This document shows, piece after piece, positions 26,350 through 33,837 of a DNA stretch of 64,000 nucleotides. The number at the start of each line of letters is the position of its first letter. Position 1 is the stretch's first letter. This DNA is from Pseudomonadota bacterium. Its GTDB lineage: Bacteria > Pseudomonadota > Alphaproteobacteria > Dongiales > Dongiaceae. Below the pieces are notes generated by a model. It made no database searches. It saw only the letters and a list, made by a program, of their open reading frames with translations, and had not been told where the DNA came from. The stretch covers positions 310,001 to 374,000 of the forward strand of contig JAJYUT010000001.1 of the NCBI GenBank assembly GCA_021792365.1, in the 5' to 3' direction. The translations under genes and the position numbers were made by a program.

Positions 26350-27938
26350 GGCTTTTCTCCCAGCAAGGCATCGGCCATTTTCAGGGCCAGCGCGCCGATC
26401 GTGGCGCCGGGATTGCAAGCCCCGACGGTCGGGAACAGGCTGCCATCGACGACGATCAGATTGGGCGCGTCGTGGCAGCATCCAGTGGCATTGGTGACCG
26501 AGGTCGTGGGATCGCTGCCCATGCGCGCGGTGCCGAGCAGGTGCCAGCCGGTGTAGGGCGCCAGCGGCACCCGCACAATGCGATGGGCGCCCGCCGCGCG
26601 CAGCATCTCCTCCGCCCGCGCCAGGCCGAAATCGAGCGCACGCCGTGCTTCGCGCGACAAGGCGTATTCAACCCGCACACCCGGCAAGCCGTCAGCCTCC
26701 GTCGCGCCGGTCAGCGTCACGCGATTGTGCGGCTCCGGCAGGTCTTCCGCCAGCACCAGGACCGCCATGGAATGACGGAACTCCTCGCGCAGCAGGCGCT
26801 GCGCCTCGGCGCCCCAGCCAGGCTCGAGGCGCAAGGCCTGCACCAGCAGCGGGTTCTCCCGCGTCACCTGCAGATGGATGCCACGTTTGAATCCGCGCGT
26901 CTCGTCGGTCTCGTAGAATTCGTGGGAATAGAGTGCGCAGCCGACCGGACCCACCGGGCCGTCCAGTTCCTCCGCGAACATGCCGCGCACATAGGCCGCC
27001 GGATGGAACATGAGGTTGCGGCCGAGCGCGGGTGACGGGAGGCCGGAAGCCAGCAACAGGCGCGCGGTCCCGATGCCGTTCCCCGCCACCACGACAGTCG
27101 AGGCGGGCTGCCAGCATGCGCGCCCCTCACCGTCGCGATAACGGATGCCCTTCGCAAGGCCGCCTTCGAGGACGATCTCCTGCACAATGCAATTCGTGCG
27201 CAGATCAACGCCATGCGCCAGCGCGCGCGGCCAATAGGTGAGATCGGTGGAGGATTTCGCCCCGGTGGCGCAGCCCTGCTGGCATGGGCCGCAGTAATTG
27301 CAGGCTTGCCGCGCGCCCTCCGCGACGGTGTTGATCGCCGCGTCGACCGGCCACCAATGCCAGCCGAGCTCATCGAAGGCCCGGGCAGCCTTGGCGCCGC
27401 CGCGGCCGAGCGGCAAAGGCTGCATGCGGCGCGATCTCTTCGGCGGATAGGCCGGATCGCCGGCGATCCCCGCGACGCCGAACATCTCATCGTTCAGGTC
27501 GTAATAGGGCTCGAGATCGGAATAGGAGAACGGCCAATCATCGCCGACCCCATCAAGTGTGCGCGTCCTGAAATCCGACGGATGCAGGCGCGGGAAATGC
27601 GCCGCCCAGTTGATGGTGGAACCGCCCACGCCGTTCCACATCAGCGGCTTGAACTCCGATCCGGAATCGTCGATCGGATAATCCGCAGAGACGCCATTGC
27701 CGCCCGCCTGCAGCCGCAGATTGGGCGAGGTCGCCCAGGATCCGAGCGCGAGGCGCTGCCAATCTGGCTTCTGTGCCGGAAGATCGGTGCGGTCCAGCCA
27801 ATCCCCGCGTTCGAAGCATACGATGTGCAGGTGCGGCGCGCGGCTGGCGAGGCGCCAGGCAAAGGCCGCGCCGCCCAACCCCGCGCCCACGATCGCCACG
27901 TCGACCGGGTCGCATCTGACCTGTCTGCCGGATGCCAT
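26346..27938 (-). CDS. GMC-family FAD oxidoreductase (gluconate/alcohol dehydrogenase type)
   Basis: A 530-residue flavoprotein with N-terminal FAD motif VAIVGAGLGGAAFAWRLAS and a GMC C-terminal block HLLGTARMGSDPTTSVTNAT followed by LIVVDGSLFPTVGACNPGAT. A cysteine-rich stretch (ACNYCGPCQQGCATGAKSST) is shared with the gluconate 2-dehydrogenase and fructose/sorbosone dehydrogenase subgroup, which oxidises sugars or polyols and passes electrons to cytochrome c. The subunit 3-like gene overlaps its stop. No cytochrome c subunit gene is adjacent, so the electron acceptor is unclear. ATG 27938 is preferred over an upstream in-frame ATG at 27980. Confidence 0.88.
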   Translation of the reverse strand: MASGRQVRCDPVDVAIVGAGLGGAAFAWRLASRAPHLHIVCFERGDWLDRTDLPAQKPDWQRLALGSWATSPNLRLQAGGNGVSADYPIDDSGSEFKPLMWNGVGGSTINWAAHFPRLHPSDFRTRTLDGVGDDWPFSYSDLEPYYDLNDEMFGVAGIAGDPAYPPKRSRRMQPLPLGRGGAKAARAFDELGWHWWPVDAAINTVAEGARQACNYCGPCQQGCATGAKSSTDLTYWPRALAHGVDLRTNCIVQEIVLEGGLAKGIRYRDGEGRACWQPASTVVVAGNGIGTARLLLASGLPSPALGRNLMFHPAAYVRGMFAEELDGPVGPVGCALYSHEFYETDETRGFKRGIHLQVTRENPLLVQALRLEPGWGAEAQRLLREEFRHSMAVLVLAEDLPEPHNRVTLTGATEADGLPGVRVEYALSREARRALDFGLARAEEMLRAAGAHRIVRVPLAPYTGWHLLGTARMGSDPTTSVTNATGCCHDAPNLIVVDGSLFPTVGACNPGATIGALALKMADALLGEKP

Positions 27939-28019
27939 GAACGCTATCGCACGACCAACACGGCGATGATCATGGGGCAAGGACGTGCCTTCGGCAATCG
28001 GCCGCGCATCAACGCGAAT

Positions 28020-28253
28020 TCACGCCCGCCATGTCCCAACGTCGCGCACGAGCTCTTGTGCCGTCGCGTAGAGGCCGGTGCACGCGTTCGATATGCGATT
28101 CCAATAATAGACGTCCTCTTCGTCATTGTAGAGCAGCTGGTCTTCAAAGCCCTGAAACAGGCCATCTGCGCGTGCGATGACCGCAATGCACAGCCGCCCA
28201 CAATTACTGTAGACCGTGCAGACCTCATTGGGAAAGCTTCGGCGTGGTATCAT
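28020..28253 (-). CDS. Small Cys-containing hypothetical protein
   Basis: A 77-residue protein (RRSFPNEVCTVYSNCGRLCI ... DEEDVYYWNRISNACTGLYA) with four cysteines and an acidic, aromatic-rich middle. The composition is protein-like rather than a GC-rich shadow. I do not recognise a family. A strong hairpin lies just upstream, separating it from slipin. Confidence 0.55.
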   Translation of the reverse strand: MIPRRSFPNEVCTVYSNCGRLCIAVIARADGLFQGFEDQLLYNDEEDVYYWNRISNACTGLYATAQELVRDVGTWRA

Positions 28254-28279
28254 AATCGTCCCATTGGCTGCAGCGAGAC

Positions 28280-28307
28280 AGGGCCGCACCGTTCCCGGTG
28301 CGGCCCT
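28280..28307 (-). terminator. Strong hairpin after the slipin gene
   Basis: GGGCCGCACC (28281-28290) and GGTGCGGCCC (28297-28306) form a 10-bp perfect stem, extended by one A-T pair, with a 6-base loop, directly after the slipin stop on the minus strand. There is no T-run; it probably ends the slipin transcript. Confidence 0.6.
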
Positions 28308-28311
28308 GCTA

Positions 28312-29463
28312 TTAGGCGCTTTCGCTCGCCTTCAAGCGGACGAGCTTGCTGAGCAGGGCGTCGAGCCCCTGCCCCTCTCCTGCGTGCAGGTCGATGCGCC
28401 CGACCTTCTCCACCAGGCGCTCGAGGCTCTCGAGCTCCTTCAGACGGAGCAGAAGCGGGTTCTCTTCCATCAGCTTGGCGGTGTTCAGGAGCGAGCGCGT
28501 CGCCGCGGTCTCCTCCTGGCGGCGGATCAGGTTGGCCTTCGCCGTCCGCTCCGCCTCCACCACCTTGTTCACGAGCTCGCGGATCTCGCCGGGCAGGATC
28601 ACGTCCTTCACGCCGAGCTCCGTCACCTCGATGCCGGCGTCGCCGAGACGCTCGCGCACGAAGCTGCGCAGCTCCGCGTCGAGCGCCGACTTGGCCGACA
28701 GCACCTCGTCCAGCGTGCGGGCCGCCACCGCCTCGCGGATCGCGAACTGCACCAGGCGGTACAGCCAGCCATCCACGTCCACGACCGCGCTCACCGCGCG
28801 CTCGGGATCGACGATGCGCCGCAGCGCCGTCAGCGTCACGCGCAGGGCGATGCGGTCCTTGGTCAGCATCTCCTGCGCGGTGATCTCCACCGCCTGCGGA
28901 CGCAGATCGAGGCGCTTCACCTCGACCTTGCGGCCGACGGTCCAGAAGGCGTGACGGCCGGCGGCGAGCCGCTCGACCAGGCGCCCCTCGACGTACAGCA
29001 ATCCCGCCTCGTGGTTCTCGACCACGGTCTCCATCACGTGCGGGTTGCGTGCACGCTCGATCAGCGACAAGTGCCGCGGCGCCACCTTGAGGTCGCTGGT
29101 CACGTCGATGCGCTCGACCGTGACCTCGGTCGCGACCTTCCAGTAGACGCGCACCTGCCAGGGCGCCATCAGGTGCATGGGACGCCCGTCGAGACTGACG
29201 ATCGCCAGTTCGTCGGCACGCGTCTCCGCCGCCTCGAACAAAGCAGCCGCGATTTCCGGCCGCTCCGCCTTCAGGACGGCGTAGCGCTCGGCCGGGAACT
29301 CGGCGCGCACGACGTTGAAGACCTCGACCTTCAGCGCGCCGCGCGGATCGAACAGCCGGTGCAAGCCCGGCCCGAGCACGCGATCGTAGCGGCCGTCGCG
29401 CTGCACCAGCGCGCGCTCTCCATCCTTCACCAGCACACGCAGGAACAAACCCATGCGAGCCAT
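28312..29463 (-). CDS. Slipin (SPFH/stomatin family) protein
   Basis: A 383-residue SPFH-domain protein. The N-terminal 130 residues (LVKDGERALVQRDGRYDRVL) repeat the beta-rich SPFH entry region. The core is LLYVEGRLVERLAAGRHAFW, LVQFAIREAVAARTLDEVLS and GIEVTELGVKDVILPGEIRE, then a coiled-coil helix (VVEAERTAKANLIRRQEETA). This is the slipin subgroup. No N-terminal membrane helix is visible, unlike classical stomatins, so attachment would be peripheral. The gene lies downstream of a structured non-coding stretch and two tRNA-like sequences on the same strand, which is why it may belong to an RNA-stress locus. It has a good ribosome site (GAAGGAGGG) before ATG 29463. Confidence 0.88.
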   Translation of the reverse strand: MARMGLFLRVLVKDGERALVQRDGRYDRVLGPGLHRLFDPRGALKVEVFNVVRAEFPAERYAVLKAERPEIAAALFEAAETRADELAIVSLDGRPMHLMAPWQVRVYWKVATEVTVERIDVTSDLKVAPRHLSLIERARNPHVMETVVENHEAGLLYVEGRLVERLAAGRHAFWTVGRKVEVKRLDLRPQAVEITAQEMLTKDRIALRVTLTALRRIVDPERAVSAVVDVDGWLYRLVQFAIREAVAARTLDEVLSAKSALDAELRSFVRERLGDAGIEVTELGVKDVILPGEIRELVNKVVEAERTAKANLIRRQEETAATRSLLNTAKLMEENPLLLRLKELESLERLVEKVGRIDLHAGEGQGLDALLSKLVRLKASESA

Positions 29464-29519
29464 TGTGCCCTCCTTCCATGCGCCGCGCGGCCCGTGCCAT
29501 GCGGCTTCGTTTCAGATCC

Positions 29520-29792
29520 GAGGAACCGGGTTCCGGACGCGTTTTCCTTTGTGATCGGCGGGCCTGGGCTTCAGCCCGGCGGCGCGCGGGTACAGGATTC
29601 CCGCTCACCGAACGTGCGTTCGGCGTTCGAGAACTGGACTCGCGATCCGCGCGGGCGGTATCCGCCCCGGCGCAGAGCCGGTCTCAAAGTGTCTGGTTCG
29701 TTCGAGAGGCCTTTCGGCCAGACGACCGGACCGCGACTGAAATCCGCGTCCGGTTCCCTTCAGAGGTTATCGGCTTATGAGGCCGAACCGGA
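29520..29792 (-). ncRNA. Candidate structured RNA upstream of slipin
   Basis: Read on the minus strand, this stretch has a dense chain of perfect helices. The 29749-29755/29786-29792 helix (7 bp) encloses a 5-bp hairpin with loop CTCATAA (29770-29786). The 29678-29683/29724-29729 helix (6 bp) encloses 29691-29696/29718-29723 (6 bp) and a GGCC-GAAA-GGCC tetraloop hairpin. Further stems are at 29653-29667, 29608-29623, 29586-29604 and 29566-29577. CTCATAA is identical to the anticodon loop of tRNA-Met. No protein-like frame covers it on this strand. Whether it is a separate RNA or a leader of slipin mRNA cannot be told from sequence. Confidence 0.5.
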
Positions 29793-29793
29793 G

Positions 29794-29867
29794 CGTAGGA
29801 GCGGGAATTGAACCCGCGACACAATGCTTACAAAGCATTTGCTCTACCTTACTGAGCTATCCTCGGT
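29794..29867 (-). tRNA. tRNA-like sequence, anticodon UGU (Thr), imperfect acceptor
   Basis: On the minus strand the D arm (GCTC/GAGC), anticodon stem-loop AATGC-TTTGTAA-GCATT and T arm GCGGG-TTCAATT-CCCGC are perfect, and the loop gives anticodon TGT. The acceptor stem pairs only at positions 1 and 4-7; positions 2-71 and 3-70 are mismatched and no CCA is encoded. It could be a diverged tRNA-Thr or a tRNA-like decoy. It is one base from the next tRNA-like unit. Confidence 0.6.
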
Positions 29868-29868
29868 G

Positions 29869-29940
29869 TGCATTCGACCGGATTCGAACCGGCGACCTCC
29901 GGATTTCTCCGGCGCTCTCCCTGGCTGAGCCACGAATGCC
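29869..29940 (-). tRNA. tRNA-like sequence with aberrant anticodon loop
   Basis: On the minus strand a good acceptor (GCATTC/GAATGC, first pair mismatched), D arm (GCTC/GAGC) and T arm GCCGG-TTCGAAT-CCGGT are visible. The anticodon region is CCGGA-GAAA-TCCGG or CCGG-AGAAAT-CCGG, so it cannot form the standard 7-base loop. This points to a tRNA-like or pseudo-tRNA, possibly from a GAA (Phe) anticodon. It is first in the transcription order tRNA-like, tRNA-like, structured RNA, slipin. Confidence 0.6.
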
Positions 29941-30194
29941 TGCTTCTTCACCTGGCGGAACACGATACACGCAGAGCGCGCCGCGCCGGCCGGGACCAAC
30001 AGCCCGAGCCCTGAGGCCAAGCGAAGGAGCGCGCTTATGACGCAGGCCGGTTTTTCATGCAAGCGGAATCTGCGCCCGAAGGTTGCAGAGCCGCGCCCAT
30101 TGTGGCCGGCTCGACACAGCGCGCAGGACAGCGTGGTGTTGCGTTCAGCATGGGCGGCCCCATATTGCTGGGGTGTTCCAGCGGGATCGTGACC

Positions 30195-30395
30195 ATGTCA
30201 CGGACACTGATCGTCCTCGGATTGTTGCTGGTCGCGACGGGCGTGCTTTGGCCCTGGCTGCAGAAGGCGGGCCTCGGCCGGCTACCGGGCGACTTCGTCA
30301 TCCGGCGGGAGGGCTTCACCTTCTATGCCCCGATCGCGACTTGCATCGTCATCAGCATCGTGCTGTCGGTCATCTTCTGGTTCCTGAGACGGTGA
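30195..30395 (+). CDS. DUF2905 small membrane protein
   Basis: A 66-residue protein with two membrane helices (RTLIVLGLLLVATGVLWPWL and FYAPIATCIVISIVLSVIFW) joined by the conserved loop GLGRLPGDFVIRREGFTFYA, which defines DUF2905. Function is unknown. ATG 30195 fits the family length; the frame is open upstream to 30057. The aldo/keto reductase starts 18 bases after its stop. Confidence 0.85.
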   Translation: MSRTLIVLGLLLVATGVLWPWLQKAGLGRLPGDFVIRREGFTFYAPIATCIVISIVLSVIFWFLRR

Positions 30396-30413
30396 GCTGA
30401 GAAGGAGGTGCTC

Positions 30414-31334
30414 ATGGACTTCCGCCACACCACGCGGCGCGCCGTTCTCGCAGGCGGGGTCGCGCTCGCCGCTTCGACCGTCGCGCGGCCGCTCCACGCC
30501 CAGAGTCCACAAGTTCTCACGCGGCCCATCCCCTCCACAGGCGAGCAGATCCCGGCGATGGGGCTCGGCACGTGGATCACGTTCAATGTCGGGAACGATC
30601 CCGTGCTGCGCGACGAATGCGCCGCTGTGATGGCGGCGTTCTTTGAACACGGCGGGCGCATGATCGATTCCTCGCCGATGTACGGCTCGTCCCAGCCTGT
30701 GATCGGCCACGGCCTGCAGAAGCTCGGCGCGCCGCCGGTCTTCTCCGCCGAGAAGGTCTGGACCTCCTCCGGCGAGGACGGGCCGGAGCAGATGGAGCAA
30801 TCGCGCCGCTATTGGGGCGTGCCGCGCTTCGATCTCATGCAGGTGCACAACCTGCTCGCCTGGCAGGATCACCTGAAGACGCTCCGCGCCATGAAGGAGG
30901 CGGGCCAGGTTCGCTATGTCGGCATCACCACCTCGGAGGGGCGGCGGCATGACTTGTTCGAGGAGATCATGCGCAGCGAGACGCTCGACTTCGTGCAACT
31001 CACCTACAACATCGTCGACCGCGAGGTGGAGCAACGCCTGCTGCCCCTGGCGCGCGACCGTGGCATGGCCGTGATCGTCAACCGCCCGTTCCAGCAGGGC
31101 TATCTCACGCGCCAACTCGAGGGCGAAAAGCTCCCCGACTGGGCGGGCGAGATCGGCGCGAATACCTGGGCGCAGTTCATTCTCAAGTTCATCCTGTCGC
31201 ACCCGGCGGTTACGGTCGCGATCCCGGCGACCACGCGGGTGGACCATGTGCGTGAGAACGTGGCGGCCGCCATCGGCCCGCTGCCCGACGAGGCCATGCG
31301 GCAACGCATGGCCGCCTATGTCGAAGAGCTCTGA
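30414..31334 (+). CDS. Exported aldo/keto reductase with Tat signal
   Basis: A 306-residue aldo/keto reductase. The N-terminus has a twin-arginine export signal (TTRRAVLAGGVALAASTVAR), so it acts in the periplasm with a cofactor loaded before export. The AKR barrel shows MGLGTWITF, MIDSSPMYGSSQPVIG with the catalytic Asp and Tyr, FDLMQVHNLL with the His, YVGITTSEGRRHDLF and VAIPATTRVDHVRENV. The usual catalytic Lys is in SAEKVWTSSG. ATG 30414 follows AAGGAGG. The DUF6064 gene starts directly after the stop, so they are coexpressed. Substrate is unknown. Confidence 0.88.
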   Translation: MDFRHTTRRAVLAGGVALAASTVARPLHAQSPQVLTRPIPSTGEQIPAMGLGTWITFNVGNDPVLRDECAAVMAAFFEHGGRMIDSSPMYGSSQPVIGHGLQKLGAPPVFSAEKVWTSSGEDGPEQMEQSRRYWGVPRFDLMQVHNLLAWQDHLKTLRAMKEAGQVRYVGITTSEGRRHDLFEEIMRSETLDFVQLTYNIVDREVEQRLLPLARDRGMAVIVNRPFQQGYLTRQLEGEKLPDWAGEIGANTWAQFILKFILSHPAVTVAIPATTRVDHVRENVAAAIGPLPDEAMRQRMAAYVEEL

Positions 31335-32045
31335 ATGTCAGAGTGGTGGAGCTATCGCCTCTCGGACTTCCTGCTCTTCTCCCCGCGCACGTATTGGCGT
31401 TTGTTCGAGTTGCACAACGAAGCGCTCTGGCCACTGCCGCTGGTGACGCTGGCGCTCGGGCTCGCGGCGCTCGCTCTTGCTTTGCTGCGGGCGCGGCACC
31501 ACGGAAAGCTGATCGCGTTCGTGCTCGCCATCCTGTGGGCGTTCGTCGGCTGGAGCTTTCTGTGGCAGCGCTACGCCACCATCAACTGGGCGGCCGTCTA
31601 TATCGCACCCGTCTTCGCGCTCGAGGCGCTGCTGCTCGCCCTCCTGGCCGGCGCGCGGGATGGGCTGACGGTGGATCAGCCCGGCTTCCGCCGCATGGCA
31701 GCGATGGCGCTCATCGCGCTCGGGCTTGGCTATCCGCTGCTGGCGCCGCTGTTCGGCCGACCGTGGCAGGGCGCGGAGGTCTTCGGGACGGCGCCCGACC
31801 CGACGGCGATCGCCACGCTCGGCTTCGCGCTTCTCGCGGGCGGGGGGCGGGCGATGCTGCTCTGCCTGGTGCCGCTGCTCTGGTGCGCCGCAAGCGGCGT
31901 TACGCTCTGGGCGATGGACGATGCGCAGGCCTGGGTGCTTTTCGCGTCCGCCGCGCTGAGCATTGCGGCCCTCACCGCTGTTATCTGGACGGCCTTTCAC
32001 CGGCCCATCCGCACAGCAGGGCTGCGGCAGAAGGGGCCGGTATAG
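31335..32045 (+). CDS. DUF6064 family membrane protein
   Basis: A 236-residue integral membrane protein opening with WWSYRLSDFLLFSPRTYWRL, the signature of DUF6064, then about seven hydrophobic helices. Conserved aromatic clusters (FVGWSFLWQRYATINWAAVY) lie near the third helix. Function is unknown. It begins with ATG right after the reductase stop, so translation is probably coupled. Confidence 0.8.
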   Translation: MSEWWSYRLSDFLLFSPRTYWRLFELHNEALWPLPLVTLALGLAALALALLRARHHGKLIAFVLAILWAFVGWSFLWQRYATINWAAVYIAPVFALEALLLALLAGARDGLTVDQPGFRRMAAMALIALGLGYPLLAPLFGRPWQGAEVFGTAPDPTAIATLGFALLAGGGRAMLLCLVPLLWCAASGVTLWAMDDAQAWVLFASAALSIAALTAVIWTAFHRPIRTAGLRQKGPV

Positions 32046-32110
32046 CGGCCGTTTCAATTCGAAACTGCGCCGGTGTAGCATGATCAATAGAACGAGCGAG
32101 CGCCGAGAGC

Positions 32111-32830
32111 ATGCCTCCTGATCGCGACAAGCTGCCTGGAGCGCCCACGACCAGCACCGAAGTGGACGCTTTCCTGAAAAAGTTGACGACGGCGCCACGC
32201 ATCCACCCGGCGCCGGGTCAGCGTGGCCGCCTGATGTTCGCACTCGATGCCACGGCGAGTCGGCAGCCGACTTGGAATCAGGCCTGTCATCTCCAGGCGG
32301 ACATGTTCAAGGAGACCGCTGCGCTTGGCGGTCTCGACATCCAGCTCGTCTTCTATCGCGGCTTCGCCGAGTTCCGCGCCAGCGAGTGGTTCGGAGAAGC
32401 CGCCGGCTTGCTGAAGTATATGAGCGCCGTCACCTGCCTTGGCGGCAAGACACAGATCGGCAGGGTTTTGAGTTTTGCCATCGATGAGACGAAGCGCCGA
32501 CGGGTCAATGCGCTGGTCTTCGTAGGTGATTGCATGGAGGAAGACATCGACGCACTTTGCCACAAGGCGGGCGAACTGGGCTTGCTCGGCGTGCCGGTCT
32601 TTGTTTTTCACGAGGGCAGCGATCCGACAGCGGCAGCTGCGTTCCGGCAGATCGCGCGCCTGACGCATGGCGCCTATTGCCCGTTCGATTCCAACAGTGC
32701 GCGACAGCTGCGCGAGCTGCTCAGTGCGGTCGCGGTCTATGCCGCTGGCGGACCCGCGGCGCTGGAGGACTACAGCCGGCGGGCAGGTGGTGCGACCTTG
32801 CTGCTCGCGCGGCAGGTCCCTAGGTCCTAG
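32111..32830 (+). CDS. VWA-domain protein
   Basis: A 239-residue protein with a von Willebrand factor A fold. The metal-ion site begins MFALDATASRQPTWNQ (DxTxS), with the later Thr in TCLGGKTQIGRVL and Asp in LVFVGDCMEED. There is no signal peptide or membrane helix. The J-domain gene starts 16 bases after its stop, suggesting a chaperone-linked role for the pair. Similar VWA proteins act as adaptors in metal-dependent binding; the partner is not visible. Confidence 0.8.
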   Translation: MPPDRDKLPGAPTTSTEVDAFLKKLTTAPRIHPAPGQRGRLMFALDATASRQPTWNQACHLQADMFKETAALGGLDIQLVFYRGFAEFRASEWFGEAAGLLKYMSAVTCLGGKTQIGRVLSFAIDETKRRRVNALVFVGDCMEEDIDALCHKAGELGLLGVPVFVFHEGSDPTAAAAFRQIARLTHGAYCPFDSNSARQLRELLSAVAVYAAGGPAALEDYSRRAGGATLLLARQVPRS

Positions 32831-32846
32831 CGACAGGGCGGAGTGC

Positions 32847-33566
32847 ATGTCGCCTGGGTACCTCCTGCTCGGCCTCCTCGTTCTCGCGGGCACCATCCTC
32901 CTGCTGCGCGCGTTTGCGTCGTCCAGTCCGGAAGGCCTGACGCGCGCGGTGCGGCGCGTCGCGATCGCTTCGGGAGCACTCGGCGTTCTGTTGCTGCTCT
33001 TCCGGGCGCCGCTCGGTTCCGTCCTGGTTGGCCTTGGTGCCGTTCTGCCCCTGACGCTGCGATGGCGCGCCTTGTGGCCAGCATTCGGGCCGGCGCCGCA
33101 CCAGCCTGCAGGCAAGACCTCGCGCATCGACACGAAGTATCTGCGCATGGCGCTCGACCACGACACGGGCGCGCTCGACGGGTTGGTGCTGGCCGGCAAG
33201 CATCGCGACGCCCTGTTGAGCAAGCTGACGCTGGAGCAGCTTCTCGAGGTAAGGGAGGATTGCCTGGCTGGCGATATGGAGGGAGTGCCGCTGATCGAGG
33301 CCTATCTCGACCGGATCCACGGCGCGGCCTGGCGCGGCGCAAGCGCCAGCCAGCGCTCCTCCGGGGACGAGGCCCCGAAGCGTGCTTCGGCTGCGATGAC
33401 CCGCGAGGAGGCGCTGCAGGTGCTGGGCCTCTCAGCCAGCGCCACCGAGGCGGAGATCCGCGCCGCATATCACAACCTGATCCGCAAATTGCACCCGGAC
33501 CATGGCGGCTCCGATTATCTGGCGGCCAAGGTCAATCAGGCCCGGGACATCCTGATCGGCACCTGA
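32847..33566 (+). CDS. Membrane-anchored DnaJ-domain protein
   Basis: A 239-residue protein with two N-terminal membrane helices (SPGYLLLGLLVLAGTILLLR and GALGVLLLLFRAPLGSVLV), a helical middle and a C-terminal J domain of about 55 residues. The J domain includes the HPD tripeptide (LIRKLHPDHGGSDYLAAKVN) needed to stimulate Hsp70/DnaK. The layout resembles the TIM14/DjlC type of membrane co-chaperone. It follows the VWA gene at 16 bases. ATG 32847 gives the complete first helix. Confidence 0.85.
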   Translation: MSPGYLLLGLLVLAGTILLLRAFASSSPEGLTRAVRRVAIASGALGVLLLLFRAPLGSVLVGLGAVLPLTLRWRALWPAFGPAPHQPAGKTSRIDTKYLRMALDHDTGALDGLVLAGKHRDALLSKLTLEQLLEVREDCLAGDMEGVPLIEAYLDRIHGAAWRGASASQRSSGDEAPKRASAAMTREEALQVLGLSASATEAEIRAAYHNLIRKLHPDHGGSDYLAAKVNQARDILIGT

Positions 33567-33614
33567 GGTGCCAGCTTGCGCGGGCTGAGAGTCCAGACTG
33601 GCCAAGGCGGGAAA

Positions 33615-33631
33615 TGGCGACCCCGAGAGGA
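33615..33631. repeat. 17-bp copy of the tRNA-Arg(CCU) 3' end (outer att-like repeat)
   Basis: TGGCGACCCCGAGAGGA is identical to 34638-34654. Read on the minus strand it is the 3' end of tRNA-Arg(CCU) including CCA. The two copies bracket a single gene (33838-34551), as after integration at a tRNA 3' end. Confidence 0.65.
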
Positions 33632-33837
33632 CGGGGACTCGTTCGTCTCCCACCTCCTGCGCTCTGCGAACCTGAGCACCCCGCCCCCCGCCTTCATGCG
33701 CCCGCCGCCCCCGGCCTGCCCCATGCGGCGGAAAGTCGGAAGAACGGTCTTACGATATGGGCGAACGGATTTTGTTGGTTGAACCTTCGGGAATGCTCCG
33801 CGACTATCCGCTGTGTATTGCCTTCGGGGGAAAGACG

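Noticed and set aside
28216-29811. 531-codon plus-strand frame opposite slipin and its leader
   Set aside because: Antisense shadow; the minus strand has the SPFH domains and a proper ribosome site.
29777-30040. Plus-strand open frame with peptides such as GAGIEPAT and RIRTGDLR
   Set aside because: These strings are the translation of tRNA T-arm sequences read antisense; they are a frequent annotation artefact and the interval is explained by the tRNA-like units.
30083-30098. Minus-strand TGG-N9-TGCA match resembling a sigma-54 promoter upstream of the tRNA-like cluster
   Set aside because: Only the GG and TGCA parts fit; the -24 box lacks CAC. It would support an RtcR-type locus but is too weak to list.
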